DNA of 64,000 nucleotides, from positions 1-64,000 of the forward strand of contig NZ_HG726024.1 of assembly GCF_000499785.1 (NCBI RefSeq), in the 5' to 3' direction. A model generated the notes under the pieces. The model was not told where the DNA came from. It did no database searches and saw only the letters and a program-made list of their open reading frames with translations. Source of the stretch: Bacteroides neonati. Lineage in GTDB: Bacteria > Bacteroidota > Bacteroidia > Bacteroidales > Bacteroidaceae. Made by a program: the position numbers and the translations under genes. This document shows, in pieces, positions 16,262 to 25,771 of this stretch (position 1 is the stretch's first letter; every line of letters starts with the position of its first letter).

Positions 16262-16345
16262 TGGCGACCTTTTTGAAAAAGCCCGCGGGAAATTAAAAAA
16301 AGCTGGCGAGCTTTCTATGAAAAGCCGCCAGCTTTTTTCGAAGAA
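16262..16345. repeat. Degenerate 20-22 base tandem repeat in an intergenic region
   Basis: About four units follow one another, each with a GC-rich head (TGGCGA, CGCGGG, TGGCGA, CGCCAG) and an A/T-run tail. The last units form the hairpin listed separately. A similar array lies at 48968-49075. The 360-base gap between the ligase and fucose synthase genes holds nothing else beyond the ligase promoter. Confidence 0.5.
16297..16338. terminator. Hairpin with 12-bp stem
   Basis: AAAAAGCTGGCG (16297-16308) pairs with CGCCAGCTTTTT (16326-16337). A-runs and T-runs on the two sides allow action on both strands. It sits upstream of the leftward ligase gene and downstream of nothing rightward, so its role as a terminator is uncertain. 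Confidence 0.5.
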
Positions 16346-16430
16346 CGAGTAGGTATATAACAATAGGTTATTGCTCTTGCTCGTTTCACTGTGTGCCGAG
16401 TGTTTACCGCTTTTTATAAAGAGCGTTGAG

Positions 16431-17501
16431 TTAACTCAAATACCAGTCGTACATACGTTGCACACCTTCTTCAATTTCTATCTGATGATGCCAGCCTAAA
16501 CTGTGTAGTTTCGAAGGATCGGTCAGCTTGCGCATGGTTCCATCGGGTTTTGTGCTGTCGAAGGTGAGCGTACCTTGGTATCCTACGGTGCGTATAATCA
16601 GATTGGCCAATGCTTGAATACTGATCTCCTTGCCGGTTCCGATGTTGATGTGGCAGTTGCGTATATCTTTTGCGCCAGGCCGGTAGGTGTCTTTGAAGTC
16701 AACATGCTCCATCACAAATACGCTGGCGTCTGCCATCTCTTCGCTCCAAAGGAACTCGCGTAGTGGGGTTCCGGTGCCCCAAAGAGTCACTCCGGTTGCA
16801 CTGATCCCGTATTTTTTTAAGGTAGCAAGTATTGCTTCATCAGAAGCATTGCCGTCGACTCCTTCTACCGGGCGGCGGTTCATATCCGCGCGTAAGGCTT
16901 CCCAATTGTTCTCTTTCAGACAATGGGCCAGATGTACTTTGCGTATCATGGCAGGCAGTACATGGCTTCGCTCCAAATCGAAGTTATCGTTTGGACCATA
17001 TAGGTTGGTGGGCATTACTGCGATATAGTTGGTGCCATATTGCAGGTTGAAGCTTTCGCACATCTTTAATCCGGCAATCTTGGCAATGGCGTAGGGCTCA
17101 TTGGTATATTCGAGCGCAGAGGTAAGAAGCACCTCTTCGTTCATCGGCTGTTCGGCATCTCGTGGATAAATACAGGTACTGCCAAGGAATAATAGCTTTT
17201 TCACGTTGTGCTTGAAGCTTTCGCCAATGACGTTTTGCTGTATCTGAAGATTCTTATAAATGAAGTCGGCACGGTAAATGCTGTTCGCCATAATACCGCC
17301 AACGAAAGCGGCTGCAAGAAATACGTATTCGGGTTGCTCTTCATCGAAGAATTGACGCACAGCAACACCGTCTAATAGATCGAGTTCGCGGTGCGAGCGT
17401 CCGATCAGGTTTGTGTATCCTTTGGCCTGCAAATTCTTCCAGATAGCAGATCCTACCAATCCGTTGTGTCCTGCAATGTATATTTTTGCTTGTTTTTCCA
17501 T
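16431..17501 (-). CDS. fcl: GDP-L-fucose synthase
   Basis: A 356-residue short-chain dehydrogenase/reductase of the epimerase/reductase type that converts GDP-4-keto-6-deoxy-mannose to GDP-L-fucose. It shows the nucleotide-binding GHNGLVGSAI at the N-terminus, the STCIYPRDAEQP block, and the catalytic Tyr/Lys pair in YAIAK. Two bases separate it from gmd upstream, so the pair makes GDP-fucose as one operon. The family is usually about 310-320 residues; an insert around residues 205-235 accounts for the extra length and is common in Bacteroides homologues. The product feeds capsule and glycoprotein fucosylation. Confidence 0.93.
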   Translation of the reverse strand: MEKQAKIYIAGHNGLVGSAIWKNLQAKGYTNLIGRSHRELDLLDGVAVRQFFDEEQPEYVFLAAAFVGGIMANSIYRADFIYKNLQIQQNVIGESFKHNVKKLLFLGSTCIYPRDAEQPMNEEVLLTSALEYTNEPYAIAKIAGLKMCESFNLQYGTNYIAVMPTNLYGPNDNFDLERSHVLPAMIRKVHLAHCLKENNWEALRADMNRRPVEGVDGNASDEAILATLKKYGISATGVTLWGTGTPLREFLWSEEMADASVFVMEHVDFKDTYRPGAKDIRNCHINIGTGKEISIQALANLIIRTVGYQGTLTFDSTKPDGTMRKLTDPSKLHSLGWHHQIEIEEGVQRMYDWYLS

Positions 17502-17503
17502 GA

Positions 17504-18577
17504 TTATTCTTGTTTGTCTGACATCATTCGTTTTACCTTTTCCATGTCATGGCGTACCATGATGCGTACGAGTTCTTCGAATGGAGTTGCGCATGGATTC
17601 CAACCAAGTATTGTTTTAGCTTTGGTGGGGTTGCCCAGTAATTGCTCAACTTCGGCAGGGCGGAAGTATTTGGGATCAATCTCGACAAGAACCTTTCCGG
17701 TAGCCACATCGATTCCTTTTTCGTTTACTCCCTCGCCTTCCCAACGCAAGGTAATACCTGTCTCGGCAAAAGCCAGTGTACAGAACTCGCGTACGGTATG
17801 CATCTCGCCGGTTGCAATCACAAAGTCTTCGGGCGTATGGTGTTGCAGCATCAGCCACATACATTCTACATAATCTTTGGCATAGCCCCAGTCACGGCGG
17901 GCATCCAGGTTTCCTAAGTAAAGTTTGTCCTGCTCTGCCTGACGAATGCGTGCGGCTGCCAATGTGATTTTACGCGTAACAAATGTTTCGCCTCGGCGTT
18001 CGCTCTCGTGGTTGAACAAGATTCCGTTTACGGCAAACATATTGTAGCTTTCGCGATAGTTTTTAGTAATCCAAAAGCCATACTGTTTGGCAACACCATA
18101 GGGCGAACGAGGGTAGAAGGGAGTTGTTTCGCTTTGGGGCACTTCTTGTACCTTACCGTAAAGCTCCGAAGTAGAGGCTTGATAAATACGGGTTTTCTTC
18201 TCTAAACCTAAAATACGTACGGCTTCGAGCATACGCAATGTTCCTACGGCATCGGCTTCGGCAGTATATTCGGGTACGTCGAAACTTACCTTTACATGGC
18301 TCTGTGCAGCCAGATTATATATTTCGTCGGGTTGTACTTGCTGAATGATACGGATGAGCGAGCTTGAATCGGTCATATCACCGTAATGCAGGTTAATCGT
18401 TCTCTTCTGCTTCATGTCGCGTACCCATTCATCAAAATATAGATGTTCGATACGGCCGGTATTGAAAGAAGATGAACGGCGTAGAATACCGTGTACTTCG
18501 TAACCTTTTTGAAGAAGAAATTCGGCAAGAAATGAACCGTCTTGTCCGGTGATTCCTGAAATAAGAGCTATTTTCAT
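17504..18577 (-). CDS. gmd: GDP-mannose 4,6-dehydratase
   Basis: A 357-residue SDR enzyme carrying out the first step of GDP-fucose synthesis. Visible motifs are GITGQDGSFLAEFLL (NADP binding), the catalytic STSELYGK region, and YGVAKQY with the Tyr and Lys of the active site. The RRGETFVTRK segment contacts the tetramer-bound cofactor. It begins the gmd-fcl operon. A TATTTTTG box on the reverse strand (18608-18601) lies 24 bases before the start. Length and motifs are typical. Confidence 0.95.
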   Translation of the reverse strand: MKIALISGITGQDGSFLAEFLLQKGYEVHGILRRSSSFNTGRIEHLYFDEWVRDMKQKRTINLHYGDMTDSSSLIRIIQQVQPDEIYNLAAQSHVKVSFDVPEYTAEADAVGTLRMLEAVRILGLEKKTRIYQASTSELYGKVQEVPQSETTPFYPRSPYGVAKQYGFWITKNYRESYNMFAVNGILFNHESERRGETFVTRKITLAAARIRQAEQDKLYLGNLDARRDWGYAKDYVECMWLMLQHHTPEDFVIATGEMHTVREFCTLAFAETGITLRWEGEGVNEKGIDVATGKVLVEIDPKYFRPAEVEQLLGNPTKAKTILGWNPCATPFEELVRIMVRHDMEKVKRMMSDKQE

Positions 18578-18649
18578 ACGATTATTATTAATTTAGTTTG
18601 CAAAAATAGTGCTTTATCGTTAGAGCGCAAGGTAGTGCGTCTGTTTTTT

Positions 18650-19819
18650 TTATTTGGACACCCCTTTTCCCATAAGCTTGTCTACAATCAGAGCGATCGC
18701 TCCGTCTCCGGTTACATTGCATGCTGTTCCGAAACTATCCATGGCGATGTAAAGAGCGATCATAAGCGCTTGTGCCGACTCGTCGAATCCAAGCATCGAC
18801 TGCAAGATACCTAACGAAGCCATGATTGCCCCTCCCGGAACACCCGGAGCAGCTATCATCGTAATGCCCAACATGAAGATAAACCCGGCAAAGAGTTCGA
18901 AGCTGTGGGGCATACCCTGCATAATCATTAGCGCAAGTGCGCAGGCTACAATCTTTAAGGTACTGCCCGACAGATGGATAGTTGCACAAAGCGGAATGAC
19001 AAAGCCCGCAATATCTGCCGATACACCGTTTTTCTTCGTTTGTTCGAGTGTAACGGGGATGGTAGCAGCCGATGATTGTGTGCCCAACGCCGTAAAGTAA
19101 GCAGGCAGCATTCTGACTAATAAACGAAACGGGTTGCGACGTACAAATAGGGCAGCGATAGAATATTGGAAAATCAACAAGAAAATATGAAGCAGGAAGA
19201 TAACACCAATGATCTTGATGAAAACCATCAGGACATGAAAGACCTGTCCGGAGTGAGTCATATTCAGAAAGATACCGAAAATGTAGATAGGGAGCAGTGG
19301 CAAGATAACTACCCGGATCATACGTACGATGATGTCTTGAAAGTCACGTGCTACGTTTTTTAATGCATCGCTGTGAAGAGCCGCCAGGCCTAAACCAAGG
19401 GTGAAAGCCAGAATAAGGGCTGTCATTACATTCATCAAGGGAGGAATAACAATCGTGAAGAACGGAAAAACTCCTTGTGCTTCGCTCACCTCACTAAGTG
19501 CAGCACCCGGCGTGATGAGCGAAGGGAAGATGGCTGCCCCCGTCAGATAGGAGAGGAATCCCGAAAAAAGAGTTGCTCCATACGCAATGAGGGCGGTGAC
19601 TAATAACATGCGTCCGGCTCCTTTGCCTATATCGGCTATGGCTACGGTAACCAACCCGACAATGATGAGTGGAATAGAGAAATTAAGGAATTCGCTAAAA
19701 ATAGAATTAAATGTGATAAACAACCGAACCAACGGTGTAGGAAGCAAATTTCCAATAGCAATTCCTAAGATAATCGCTATAATAATGCGGGGCAAAAGGC
19801 CGATATGTATTTTTCTCAT
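18650..19819 (-). CDS. Dicarboxylate/amino acid:cation symporter (DAACS family)
   Basis: A 389-residue inner-membrane transporter of the glutamate/dicarboxylate symporter family. It has six or more N-terminal helices, the serine-rich re-entrant loop GTQSSAATIPVT (about residues 245-256) and the second loop region with GVPGGAI and ALDSFGTACNVTGDG-like sequence (AMDSFGTACNVTGDG, near 360-375). The substrate-binding Asp and the Na+-site NVTGD stretch are present. It would import an acidic amino acid or C4-dicarboxylate with Na+ or H+. It is a single gene, divergent from gnd across a 105-base gap. Confidence 0.88.
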   Translation of the reverse strand: MRKIHIGLLPRIIIAIILGIAIGNLLPTPLVRLFITFNSIFSEFLNFSIPLIIVGLVTVAIADIGKGAGRMLLVTALIAYGATLFSGFLSYLTGAAIFPSLITPGAALSEVSEAQGVFPFFTIVIPPLMNVMTALILAFTLGLGLAALHSDALKNVARDFQDIIVRMIRVVILPLLPIYIFGIFLNMTHSGQVFHVLMVFIKIIGVIFLLHIFLLIFQYSIAALFVRRNPFRLLVRMLPAYFTALGTQSSAATIPVTLEQTKKNGVSADIAGFVIPLCATIHLSGSTLKIVACALALMIMQGMPHSFELFAGFIFMLGITMIAAPGVPGGAIMASLGILQSMLGFDESAQALMIALYIAMDSFGTACNVTGDGAIALIVDKLMGKGVSK

Positions 19820-19924
19820 GGCAATAATTATAATATAGCAAAAGTAGTTCTTTTTATATAAGCTACGAACAATTGTATTACATAAATGTTATATTCATAA
19901 ACGAAAATTGTAATTAGTACAACT

Positions 19925-21400
19925 ATGACAACTCAGAATAAAACGAATATCGGTTTAATTGGTTTAGCTGTAATGGGAGAAAATTTAGCTCTCAACATGG
20001 AAAGTAAGGGATGGAGTGTTTCTGTTTATAATCGTACTGTTCCGGGAGTTGAAGAAGGAATTGTTGATCGTTTTATTAACGGCAGAGCTAAAGGCAAGAA
20101 TATTCAAGGTTTCTCCGATATCGTATCTTTTGTTCAGTCCATTTCAACCCCTCGCAAAATCATGATGATGGTTCGTGCAGGCAATGCAGTCGATCAATTG
20201 ATGGATCAACTGTTTCCGTTGCTCTCTCCGGGCGACATATTGATTGATGGAGGAAACTCAAATTATGAAGATACGAATCGTCGGGTAGCCTTGGCCGAAT
20301 CAAAAGGATTTCTCTTTGTAGGGAGTGGCGTATCGGGTGGCGAAGAAGGTGCACTTACCGGTGCGTCGATTATGCCCGGTGGCTCGATAGCTGCCTGGCC
20401 TCAGATACAGCCTATTCTGCAAAGTATAGCTGCCAAGGCAGCAGATGGTACTCCGTGTTGCCAATGGGTAGGTCCTGCCGGATCCGGCCATTTCGTGAAG
20501 ATGATACATAACGGCATTGAGTATGGCGATATGCAACTTATATCGGAAGCGTATTGGGTAATGAAAAACTTACTTGACCTGAAAAATGAAGAAATGGCTG
20601 ATGTCTTTGCTTCTTGGAATGAAGGAAAGCTTCGTAGCTATCTGATTGAAATTACTGCCAATATATTGCGGCATAAAGATAAATCGGGTGGTTACTTAAT
20701 TGATAAGATAGTCGATGCTGCGGGGCAAAAAGGAACCGGCAAGTGGTCGGTTATTAATGCCATGGAGCTAGGTATGCCATTGGGATTAATTGCCACGGCG
20801 GTATTTGAACGTAGCCTTTCTGCACAGAAAGAGTTGCGTGAAAAGGCGATGCGGCAATTTCCACATACCCACTCACAACCTGTTTATAATAAAAAAGAGT
20901 TGATACAACAGATCTTTTCCGCATTGTATGCCTCTAAGTTGGTCTCTTATGCTCAAGGATTTGCCGTATTGCAGCGTGCCTCCGACTCTTTTGGCTGGAA
21001 TCTCGATCTATCTTCGATAGCTCGTATGTGGCGGGGGGGATGCATTATTCGCAGTATCTTTTTAAATGATATAGCCGCAGCTTTTGAAGCAACGCAAAAG
21101 CCGCAGCATCTATTATTGGCTCCTTATTTTAAAAACGAAATAAGTACCTTATTACCCGGGTGGAAAAATCTGGTGGCAGAAGCCATGCGTGAGGAGTTGC
21201 CTGTACCGGCTTTCTCGTCGGCACTCAACTATTTTTATTCATTGACTTCAGCCAATCTACCAGCCAATATGATCCAAGCACAGCGCGATTATTTTGGAGC
21301 ACACACCTTCGAGAGAGTCGATGAGTTGCGTGGGCAATTCTATCATGAAAACTGGACAGGACGCGGTGGTAATACAAAATCAGGGACATATAATGTCTAA
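19925..21400 (+). CDS. gnd: 6-phosphogluconate dehydrogenase, decarboxylating
   Basis: A 491-residue enzyme oxidising 6-phosphogluconate to ribulose 5-phosphate with release of CO2. The N-terminal Rossmann motif GLAVMGENLALNM and IDGGNSNYEDTNRR are present. The GSGVSGGEEGALTGASIMPGG block and the catalytic HFVKMIHNGIEYGDMQ (Lys and Glu) follow. It is the first gene of a three-gene set with zwf and pgl that encodes the whole oxidative pentose phosphate branch; zwf starts 27 bases downstream. Length is typical of the long (about 470-490) form. Confidence 0.97.
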   Translation: MTTQNKTNIGLIGLAVMGENLALNMESKGWSVSVYNRTVPGVEEGIVDRFINGRAKGKNIQGFSDIVSFVQSISTPRKIMMMVRAGNAVDQLMDQLFPLLSPGDILIDGGNSNYEDTNRRVALAESKGFLFVGSGVSGGEEGALTGASIMPGGSIAAWPQIQPILQSIAAKAADGTPCCQWVGPAGSGHFVKMIHNGIEYGDMQLISEAYWVMKNLLDLKNEEMADVFASWNEGKLRSYLIEITANILRHKDKSGGYLIDKIVDAAGQKGTGKWSVINAMELGMPLGLIATAVFERSLSAQKELREKAMRQFPHTHSQPVYNKKELIQQIFSALYASKLVSYAQGFAVLQRASDSFGWNLDLSSIARMWRGGCIIRSIFLNDIAAAFEATQKPQHLLLAPYFKNEISTLLPGWKNLVAEAMREELPVPAFSSALNYFYSLTSANLPANMIQAQRDYFGAHTFERVDELRGQFYHENWTGRGGNTKSGTYNV

Positions 21401-21427
21401 TAGCAAATACAACAACACAACAAATAT

Positions 21428-22924
21428 ATGAATAAATTTTCGATAGTGATTTTCGGTGCGTCTGGCGATTTGACCAAGCGTAAACTGATGCCTGCTTTGT
21501 ACTCTTTATACAAAGAAAAGCGGCTCGACGATGAGTTTGCTATATTGGGAGTAAGCCGTACGAGTTATTCTGATGATGAATACAGGGCTTATATCCTCCA
21601 AGAGCTCCAAGAGTTTATGAAAGTAGAAGAGCAAGACATCGAATTAATGCCCCGATTTGTAGCTCATCTTCATTATATATCCATGGACCCTGCTCTTGAA
21701 AGTGGCTATGCATCACTCAAAGAAAGATTATTAGAACTCTCTGATAAGAGAAACTTCAATGATTTGTTGTTTTACCTGGCTACTCCTCCATCACTTTATG
21801 GAGTCATTCCCCTTCACCTCAAATCGGTGGGACTGAATGTTGCCGGTTCTCGTATTATTGTAGAAAAACCTTTTGGCTACGATCTACAATCAGCCGAAGA
21901 ACTGAACCATATATATGCTTCGGTCTTTGAAGAGCATCAGATTTATCGGATTGATCACTTTTTAGGGAAAGAGACTGCGCAGAACCTGCTCGCTTTTCGC
22001 TTTGCAAATGGTATTTTTGAGCCTCTGTGGAATCGTAATTATGTAGATTACATAGAAATTACTGCTGTAGAGAATCTTGGCATAGAAGAGCGTGGTGGCT
22101 TTTATGAAACAACCGGTGCGTTGAGGGATATGGTGCAAAACCACCTCATACAATTGGTTGCTCTTGCCGCCATGGAACCACCTACTGTATTTAATGCCGA
22201 TAGCTTCCGGAACGAAGTGGTCAAGGTCTACGAATCGCTTACTCCACTAACTGAGGAAGATTTGAATGAGCATATCGTTCGTGGACAATATACCGAGAAT
22301 GGTATAAAGAGGGGATATCGTCAAGAGAAGAGTGTTGCTCCTGATTCGCGGACGGAAACGTATATTGCCATGAAGCTAGGTATTAGCAATTGGCGTTGGA
22401 GCGGGGTTCCTTTTTATATCCGGACAGGAAAGCAAATGCCCACCAAGGTTACCGAGATCGTTGTGCACTTCCGCGAAACACCTCACCAAATGTTTCATTG
22501 CGCCGAAGGTACTTGTCCGCGCGCCAATAAGTTGATTCTTCGTTTGCAACCTAATGAAGGGATTGTGCTTAAGATAGGGCTTAAAGTACCTGGTACCGGT
22601 TTTGAAGTAAAACAAGTGACGATGGATTTTAGCTATGATCAGCTAGGTGGCCTACCGCCTGGAGATGCGTATGCCAGACTAATAGAGGATTGTATTCATG
22701 GAGATCCTACTCTTTTTACGCGTAGCGATGCTGTTGAGTCTTCGTGGCGTTTCTTTAATCCGATCCTTCAATATTGGAAAGATCATCCCGATACACCCTT
22801 GTTTGGTTATCCGGCAGGTACATGGGGACCTTTGGAGAGTGAAGCTATGATGCACGAGCATGGCGCCGAATGGACCAATCCATGCAAGAATCTGATAAAT
22901 ACAGATCAATATTGTGATTTATGA
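21428..22924 (+). CDS. zwf: Glucose-6-phosphate 1-dehydrogenase
   Basis: A 498-residue enzyme catalysing the first step of the oxidative pentose phosphate pathway, with NADP reduction. FGASGDLTKRKL at the N-terminus is the coenzyme site, VEKPFG is the conserved middle motif, and RIDHFLGKE contains the catalytic His and substrate Lys. The last four bases overlap the start of pgl (ATGA), so the two proteins are probably made by coupled translation. Confidence 0.97.
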   Translation: MNKFSIVIFGASGDLTKRKLMPALYSLYKEKRLDDEFAILGVSRTSYSDDEYRAYILQELQEFMKVEEQDIELMPRFVAHLHYISMDPALESGYASLKERLLELSDKRNFNDLLFYLATPPSLYGVIPLHLKSVGLNVAGSRIIVEKPFGYDLQSAEELNHIYASVFEEHQIYRIDHFLGKETAQNLLAFRFANGIFEPLWNRNYVDYIEITAVENLGIEERGGFYETTGALRDMVQNHLIQLVALAAMEPPTVFNADSFRNEVVKVYESLTPLTEEDLNEHIVRGQYTENGIKRGYRQEKSVAPDSRTETYIAMKLGISNWRWSGVPFYIRTGKQMPTKVTEIVVHFRETPHQMFHCAEGTCPRANKLILRLQPNEGIVLKIGLKVPGTGFEVKQVTMDFSYDQLGGLPPGDAYARLIEDCIHGDPTLFTRSDAVESSWRFFNPILQYWKDHPDTPLFGYPAGTWGPLESEAMMHEHGAEWTNPCKNLINTDQYCDL

Positions 22925-23631
22925 AAACTTTTATTTACCCATCGGCTATTGAAACAGCGCGTGCGCTCATTCTCCATCTGATCACTCAGATGGTCAATGC
23001 ACCTGATAAAATCTTTAACATCGCTTTTAGCGGAGGAAATACACCGTTTCTGATGTATGATTTATGGGCTAATGAGTATAAAGATGCTACGCCTTGGGAG
23101 CGGATGCGAATCTATTTTGTAGACGAGCGTTGTGTTCCGCCCGAGAACTCTGAAAGTAATTATGGTGTTATGCGTTCGTTATTGTTAAGTGTAGTACCTG
23201 TCTCTTATAGTCATGTGTATCCGATTCGAGGTCAGGGAAAGCCGGAGAAAGAAGCAGAACGATACTCTAAACTTGTAGAGAGTCAGGTGCCTATGCCAAA
23301 AGAGTGGCCTGTATTTGATATTGTACTTTTAGGTGCGGGAGAGGATGGACACACTTCTTCTATTTTTCCGGGACAAGAATACTTGCTTACTTCGAGTCAG
23401 GTATATGAAGCAACGTTTAATCCTGATAACGGACAAAAGCGCATTGCGATGACAGGAGTTCCTATTTTATCTGCCTCCAAAGTTATTTTTTTGATTACCG
23501 GTAAAGCAAAAGCCAATGTAGTGGAAGAGATTTATCGTTTCGGAGATACTGGTCCCGCTTCGTATATTGCTCATCATGCTGCAAATGTAGAGCTATTCCT
23601 TGACGGATCGGCTGCCAAATTGATTTCTTAA
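22921..23631 (+). CDS. pgl: 6-phosphogluconolactonase
   Basis: A 236-residue lactonase of the NagB/DevB type that hydrolyses 6-phosphogluconolactone. Recognisable are the FSGGNTP phosphate-binding loop (near residue 39), the FVDERCVPPENSESNYG block and the LLGAGEDGHTSSIFPG motif. It closes the gnd-zwf-pgl operon, with a four-base overlap to zwf. Length and motifs are typical of the family. Confidence 0.95.
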   Translation: MKTFIYPSAIETARALILHLITQMVNAPDKIFNIAFSGGNTPFLMYDLWANEYKDATPWERMRIYFVDERCVPPENSESNYGVMRSLLLSVVPVSYSHVYPIRGQGKPEKEAERYSKLVESQVPMPKEWPVFDIVLLGAGEDGHTSSIFPGQEYLLTSSQVYEATFNPDNGQKRIAMTGVPILSASKVIFLITGKAKANVVEEIYRFGDTGPASYIAHHAANVELFLDGSAAKLIS

Positions 23632-23656
23632 GTTCGGCTGCTTAGCGTTCTTTCGG

Positions 23657-23800
23657 TTACTTTGTCTCATCAAGGAATTGCTGAAAGTTTAGTTTATAGC
23701 TCTCACTAACGGGGATGTTGGTCTTGCCAAAGACGATGTGTCCCCGTTCTAGGATAGTCTTAGATTATGTTTTTGTCGATTGGAACTCATTTGTCATAGA
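23657..23800 (-). pseudogene. Remnant of a LytTR-type DNA-binding domain
   Basis: In the gap between pgl and the cyd operon the reverse strand encodes SKTILERGHIVFGKTN followed by IPVSESYKLNFQQFL, stopping at TAA 23659-23657. This closely resembles the C-terminal end of LytTR response regulators (a recognition strand followed by IPVS-x-x-Y). Upstream, in-frame stops and apparent frameshifts (a VPIDK match lies in another frame) break the reading. I see no intact start. It looks like the decayed end of a two-component regulator gene. Confidence 0.5.
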
Positions 23801-23850
23801 CCAATAGGTTAAATAGGGAGAATCGGTGAAACAACTTTTTTTCAGTTTCA

Positions 23851-23881
23851 TTTGTTAGTTTAAAGATAATACGTATATTTG
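23851..23881 (+). promoter_or_regulatory. Promoter of the cytochrome bd operon
   Basis: TTTG (23851-23854), 19 bases, TATATTTG (23874-23881): a full match, 30 bases before the DUF4492 gene that heads the operon. Confidence 0.7.
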
Positions 23882-23911
23882 AATTTATAATTATATATAT
23901 TTCCTCTGCTT

Positions 23912-24148
23912 ATGAAAAATGCATTCTTTAGCATCTGGACTTTTTATCTCGAAGGATTTCGCAATATGACGCTTGGGCGTACATTATGGCTTATCATATT
24001 AATTAAACTATTCATTATGTTTGCCATTCTTCGTGTTTTCTTCTTTCCAAATTTTCTAAGTAGTCAGCCAACAGATGCCGCTAAAGGAGAGTACGTGAGC
24101 AACGAACTGATTCAGCGGGCAACTCCGGCTACTAATTCAAAACCATGA
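23912..24148 (+). CDS. DUF4492 protein, cytochrome bd-associated small membrane protein
   Basis: A 78-residue protein with one strong hydrophobic helix (about residues 27-48, ending FFFPNFLS) and an amphipathic N-terminus (FYLEGFRNMTLGRTLW). It matches the DUF4492 family, which sits in front of cydAB throughout Bacteroidetes. By analogy with CydX it may stabilise or assemble the oxidase, although it is longer and not obviously homologous. It is 28 bases before cydA in the same operon. Confidence 0.82.
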   Translation: MKNAFFSIWTFYLEGFRNMTLGRTLWLIILIKLFIMFAILRVFFFPNFLSSQPTDAAKGEYVSNELIQRATPATNSKP

Positions 24149-24176
24149 TGTTTAACTCTTAAACTACTATAATATT

Positions 24177-25724
24177 ATGATTGAAAGTATTGACACTTCG
24201 TTAATCGACTGGTCAAGGGCCCAGTTTGCAATGACTGCCATGTATCATTGGCTTTTTGTTCCGCTTACATTGGGGTTGGCTGTGGTTATGGCCATTATGG
24301 AGACCGTATACTACAAGACCGGTAATGAGTTCTGGAAGCGTACTGCTCAGTTTTGGATGAAACTTTTTGGTATTAATTTCGCCATCGGTGTAGCTACGGG
24401 ACTTATTCTTGAATTTGAGTTTGGTACCAATTGGAGCAACTATTCTTGGTTTGTTGGAGATATCTTTGGTGCTCCATTGGCTATTGAAGGCATTCTCGCT
24501 TTCTTTATGGAAGCTACTTTTATAGCCGTAATGTTTTTTGGCTGGAATAAGGTGAGTAAGCGCTTCCATTTAGTTTCTACGTGGCTTACAGGTCTGGGTG
24601 CTACTATTTCTGCTTGGTGGATTTTGGTCGCTAATGCTTGGATGCAGCATCCGGTAGGTATGCAATTTAATCCCGATACCGTACGTAATGAAATGGTCGA
24701 CTTTTGGGCTGTTGCTCTATCTCCCGTTGCAGTTAATAAGTTTTTTCACACAGTGCTTAGCGGATGGGTATTGGGTGCCATATTTGTGGTCGGCGTGAGT
24801 TGTTGGTTCCTGTTGAAAAAGCGTAATACACGTTTTGCCCTTGCAAGCATTAAGATAGGTGCTGTTTTTGGGCTCGTTTCTTCGCTTCTTGTTGCTTGGA
24901 CGGGCGACGGATCTGCTTATCAAGTTGCCCAAACACAGCCGATGAAGCTCGCCGCAGTTGAAGGATTATACGAAGGTCAAGAAGCTGCGGGATTGGTTGC
25001 TTTTGGTGTATTAGACCCGGCGAAAGAAAGTCATGATGACGGAAAAGAACCTTTCCTTTTTCGAGTTGAAATACCTTCGTTGCTTTCTTTATTAGCCGAG
25101 CGTCAGACCAATGCTTTTGTTCCGGGTATCCGTAATATTATTGAGGGCGGATATATGCAGAACGACGGTACTGTGGCTCTTTCTGCTGCAGAAAAAATAG
25201 AACGTGGCAAGACTGCTATTGCTGCTTTGGCCGCTTATCGCGAAGCTAAGAAAGCGGGTAATTCGGAAGATGCTCAATTGGCCTACTCTATTCTGCAAGC
25301 AAATGTGCCTTATTTCGGTTACGGATATATTAAAGATGTGAATGAGCTGGTGCCGAACGTTCCATTAAACTTCTATGCCTTCAGAGTGATGGTGCTGCTG
25401 GGAGGGTATTTTATTCTTTTCTTCTTATTCATCTCAATTGTTGTATTTAAAAAAGATTTAACTCAAATGCGGTGGTTGCATTGGGTTGCTCTATGGACCA
25501 TTCCTTTCGGATATATTGCCGGACAAGCAGGATGGGTTGTTGCAGAGTGTGGACGCCAACCTTGGGCTATTCGTGATATGCTGCCTACGTCGGTTTCTAT
25601 TTCTAAGCTTGATGTAGGTTCGGTTCAAACCACTTTCTTCATCTTCTTGATACTATTCACTATCATGCTGATTGCTGAAATAAGAATCATGCTTAGAGAA
25701 ATCAAAAAAGGACCGGGAGAATAA
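24177..25724 (+). CDS. cydA: Cytochrome bd ubiquinol oxidase subunit I
   Basis: A 515-residue membrane subunit carrying the hemes of bd oxidase, which oxidises quinol and reduces O2 to water at low oxygen, important for nanaerobic growth and oxygen protection of Bacteroides. The N-terminal QFAMTAMYHWLFVPLTLG includes the heme-ligand His, and GxxFEFGTNW is conserved (EFEFGTNW). The quinol loop region (about 245-340) is followed by the later heme-binding helices and GYIAGQAGWVVAECGRQPW. It is followed by cydB after a 47-base gap. Confidence 0.96.
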   Translation: MIESIDTSLIDWSRAQFAMTAMYHWLFVPLTLGLAVVMAIMETVYYKTGNEFWKRTAQFWMKLFGINFAIGVATGLILEFEFGTNWSNYSWFVGDIFGAPLAIEGILAFFMEATFIAVMFFGWNKVSKRFHLVSTWLTGLGATISAWWILVANAWMQHPVGMQFNPDTVRNEMVDFWAVALSPVAVNKFFHTVLSGWVLGAIFVVGVSCWFLLKKRNTRFALASIKIGAVFGLVSSLLVAWTGDGSAYQVAQTQPMKLAAVEGLYEGQEAAGLVAFGVLDPAKESHDDGKEPFLFRVEIPSLLSLLAERQTNAFVPGIRNIIEGGYMQNDGTVALSAAEKIERGKTAIAALAAYREAKKAGNSEDAQLAYSILQANVPYFGYGYIKDVNELVPNVPLNFYAFRVMVLLGGYFILFFLFISIVVFKKDLTQMRWLHWVALWTIPFGYIAGQAGWVVAECGRQPWAIRDMLPTSVSISKLDVGSVQTTFFIFLILFTIMLIAEIRIMLREIKKGPGE

Positions 25725-25771
25725 GAGGCTCCTCCTCAATTATCATTTATCATTTTTAATACTAAACTGTT

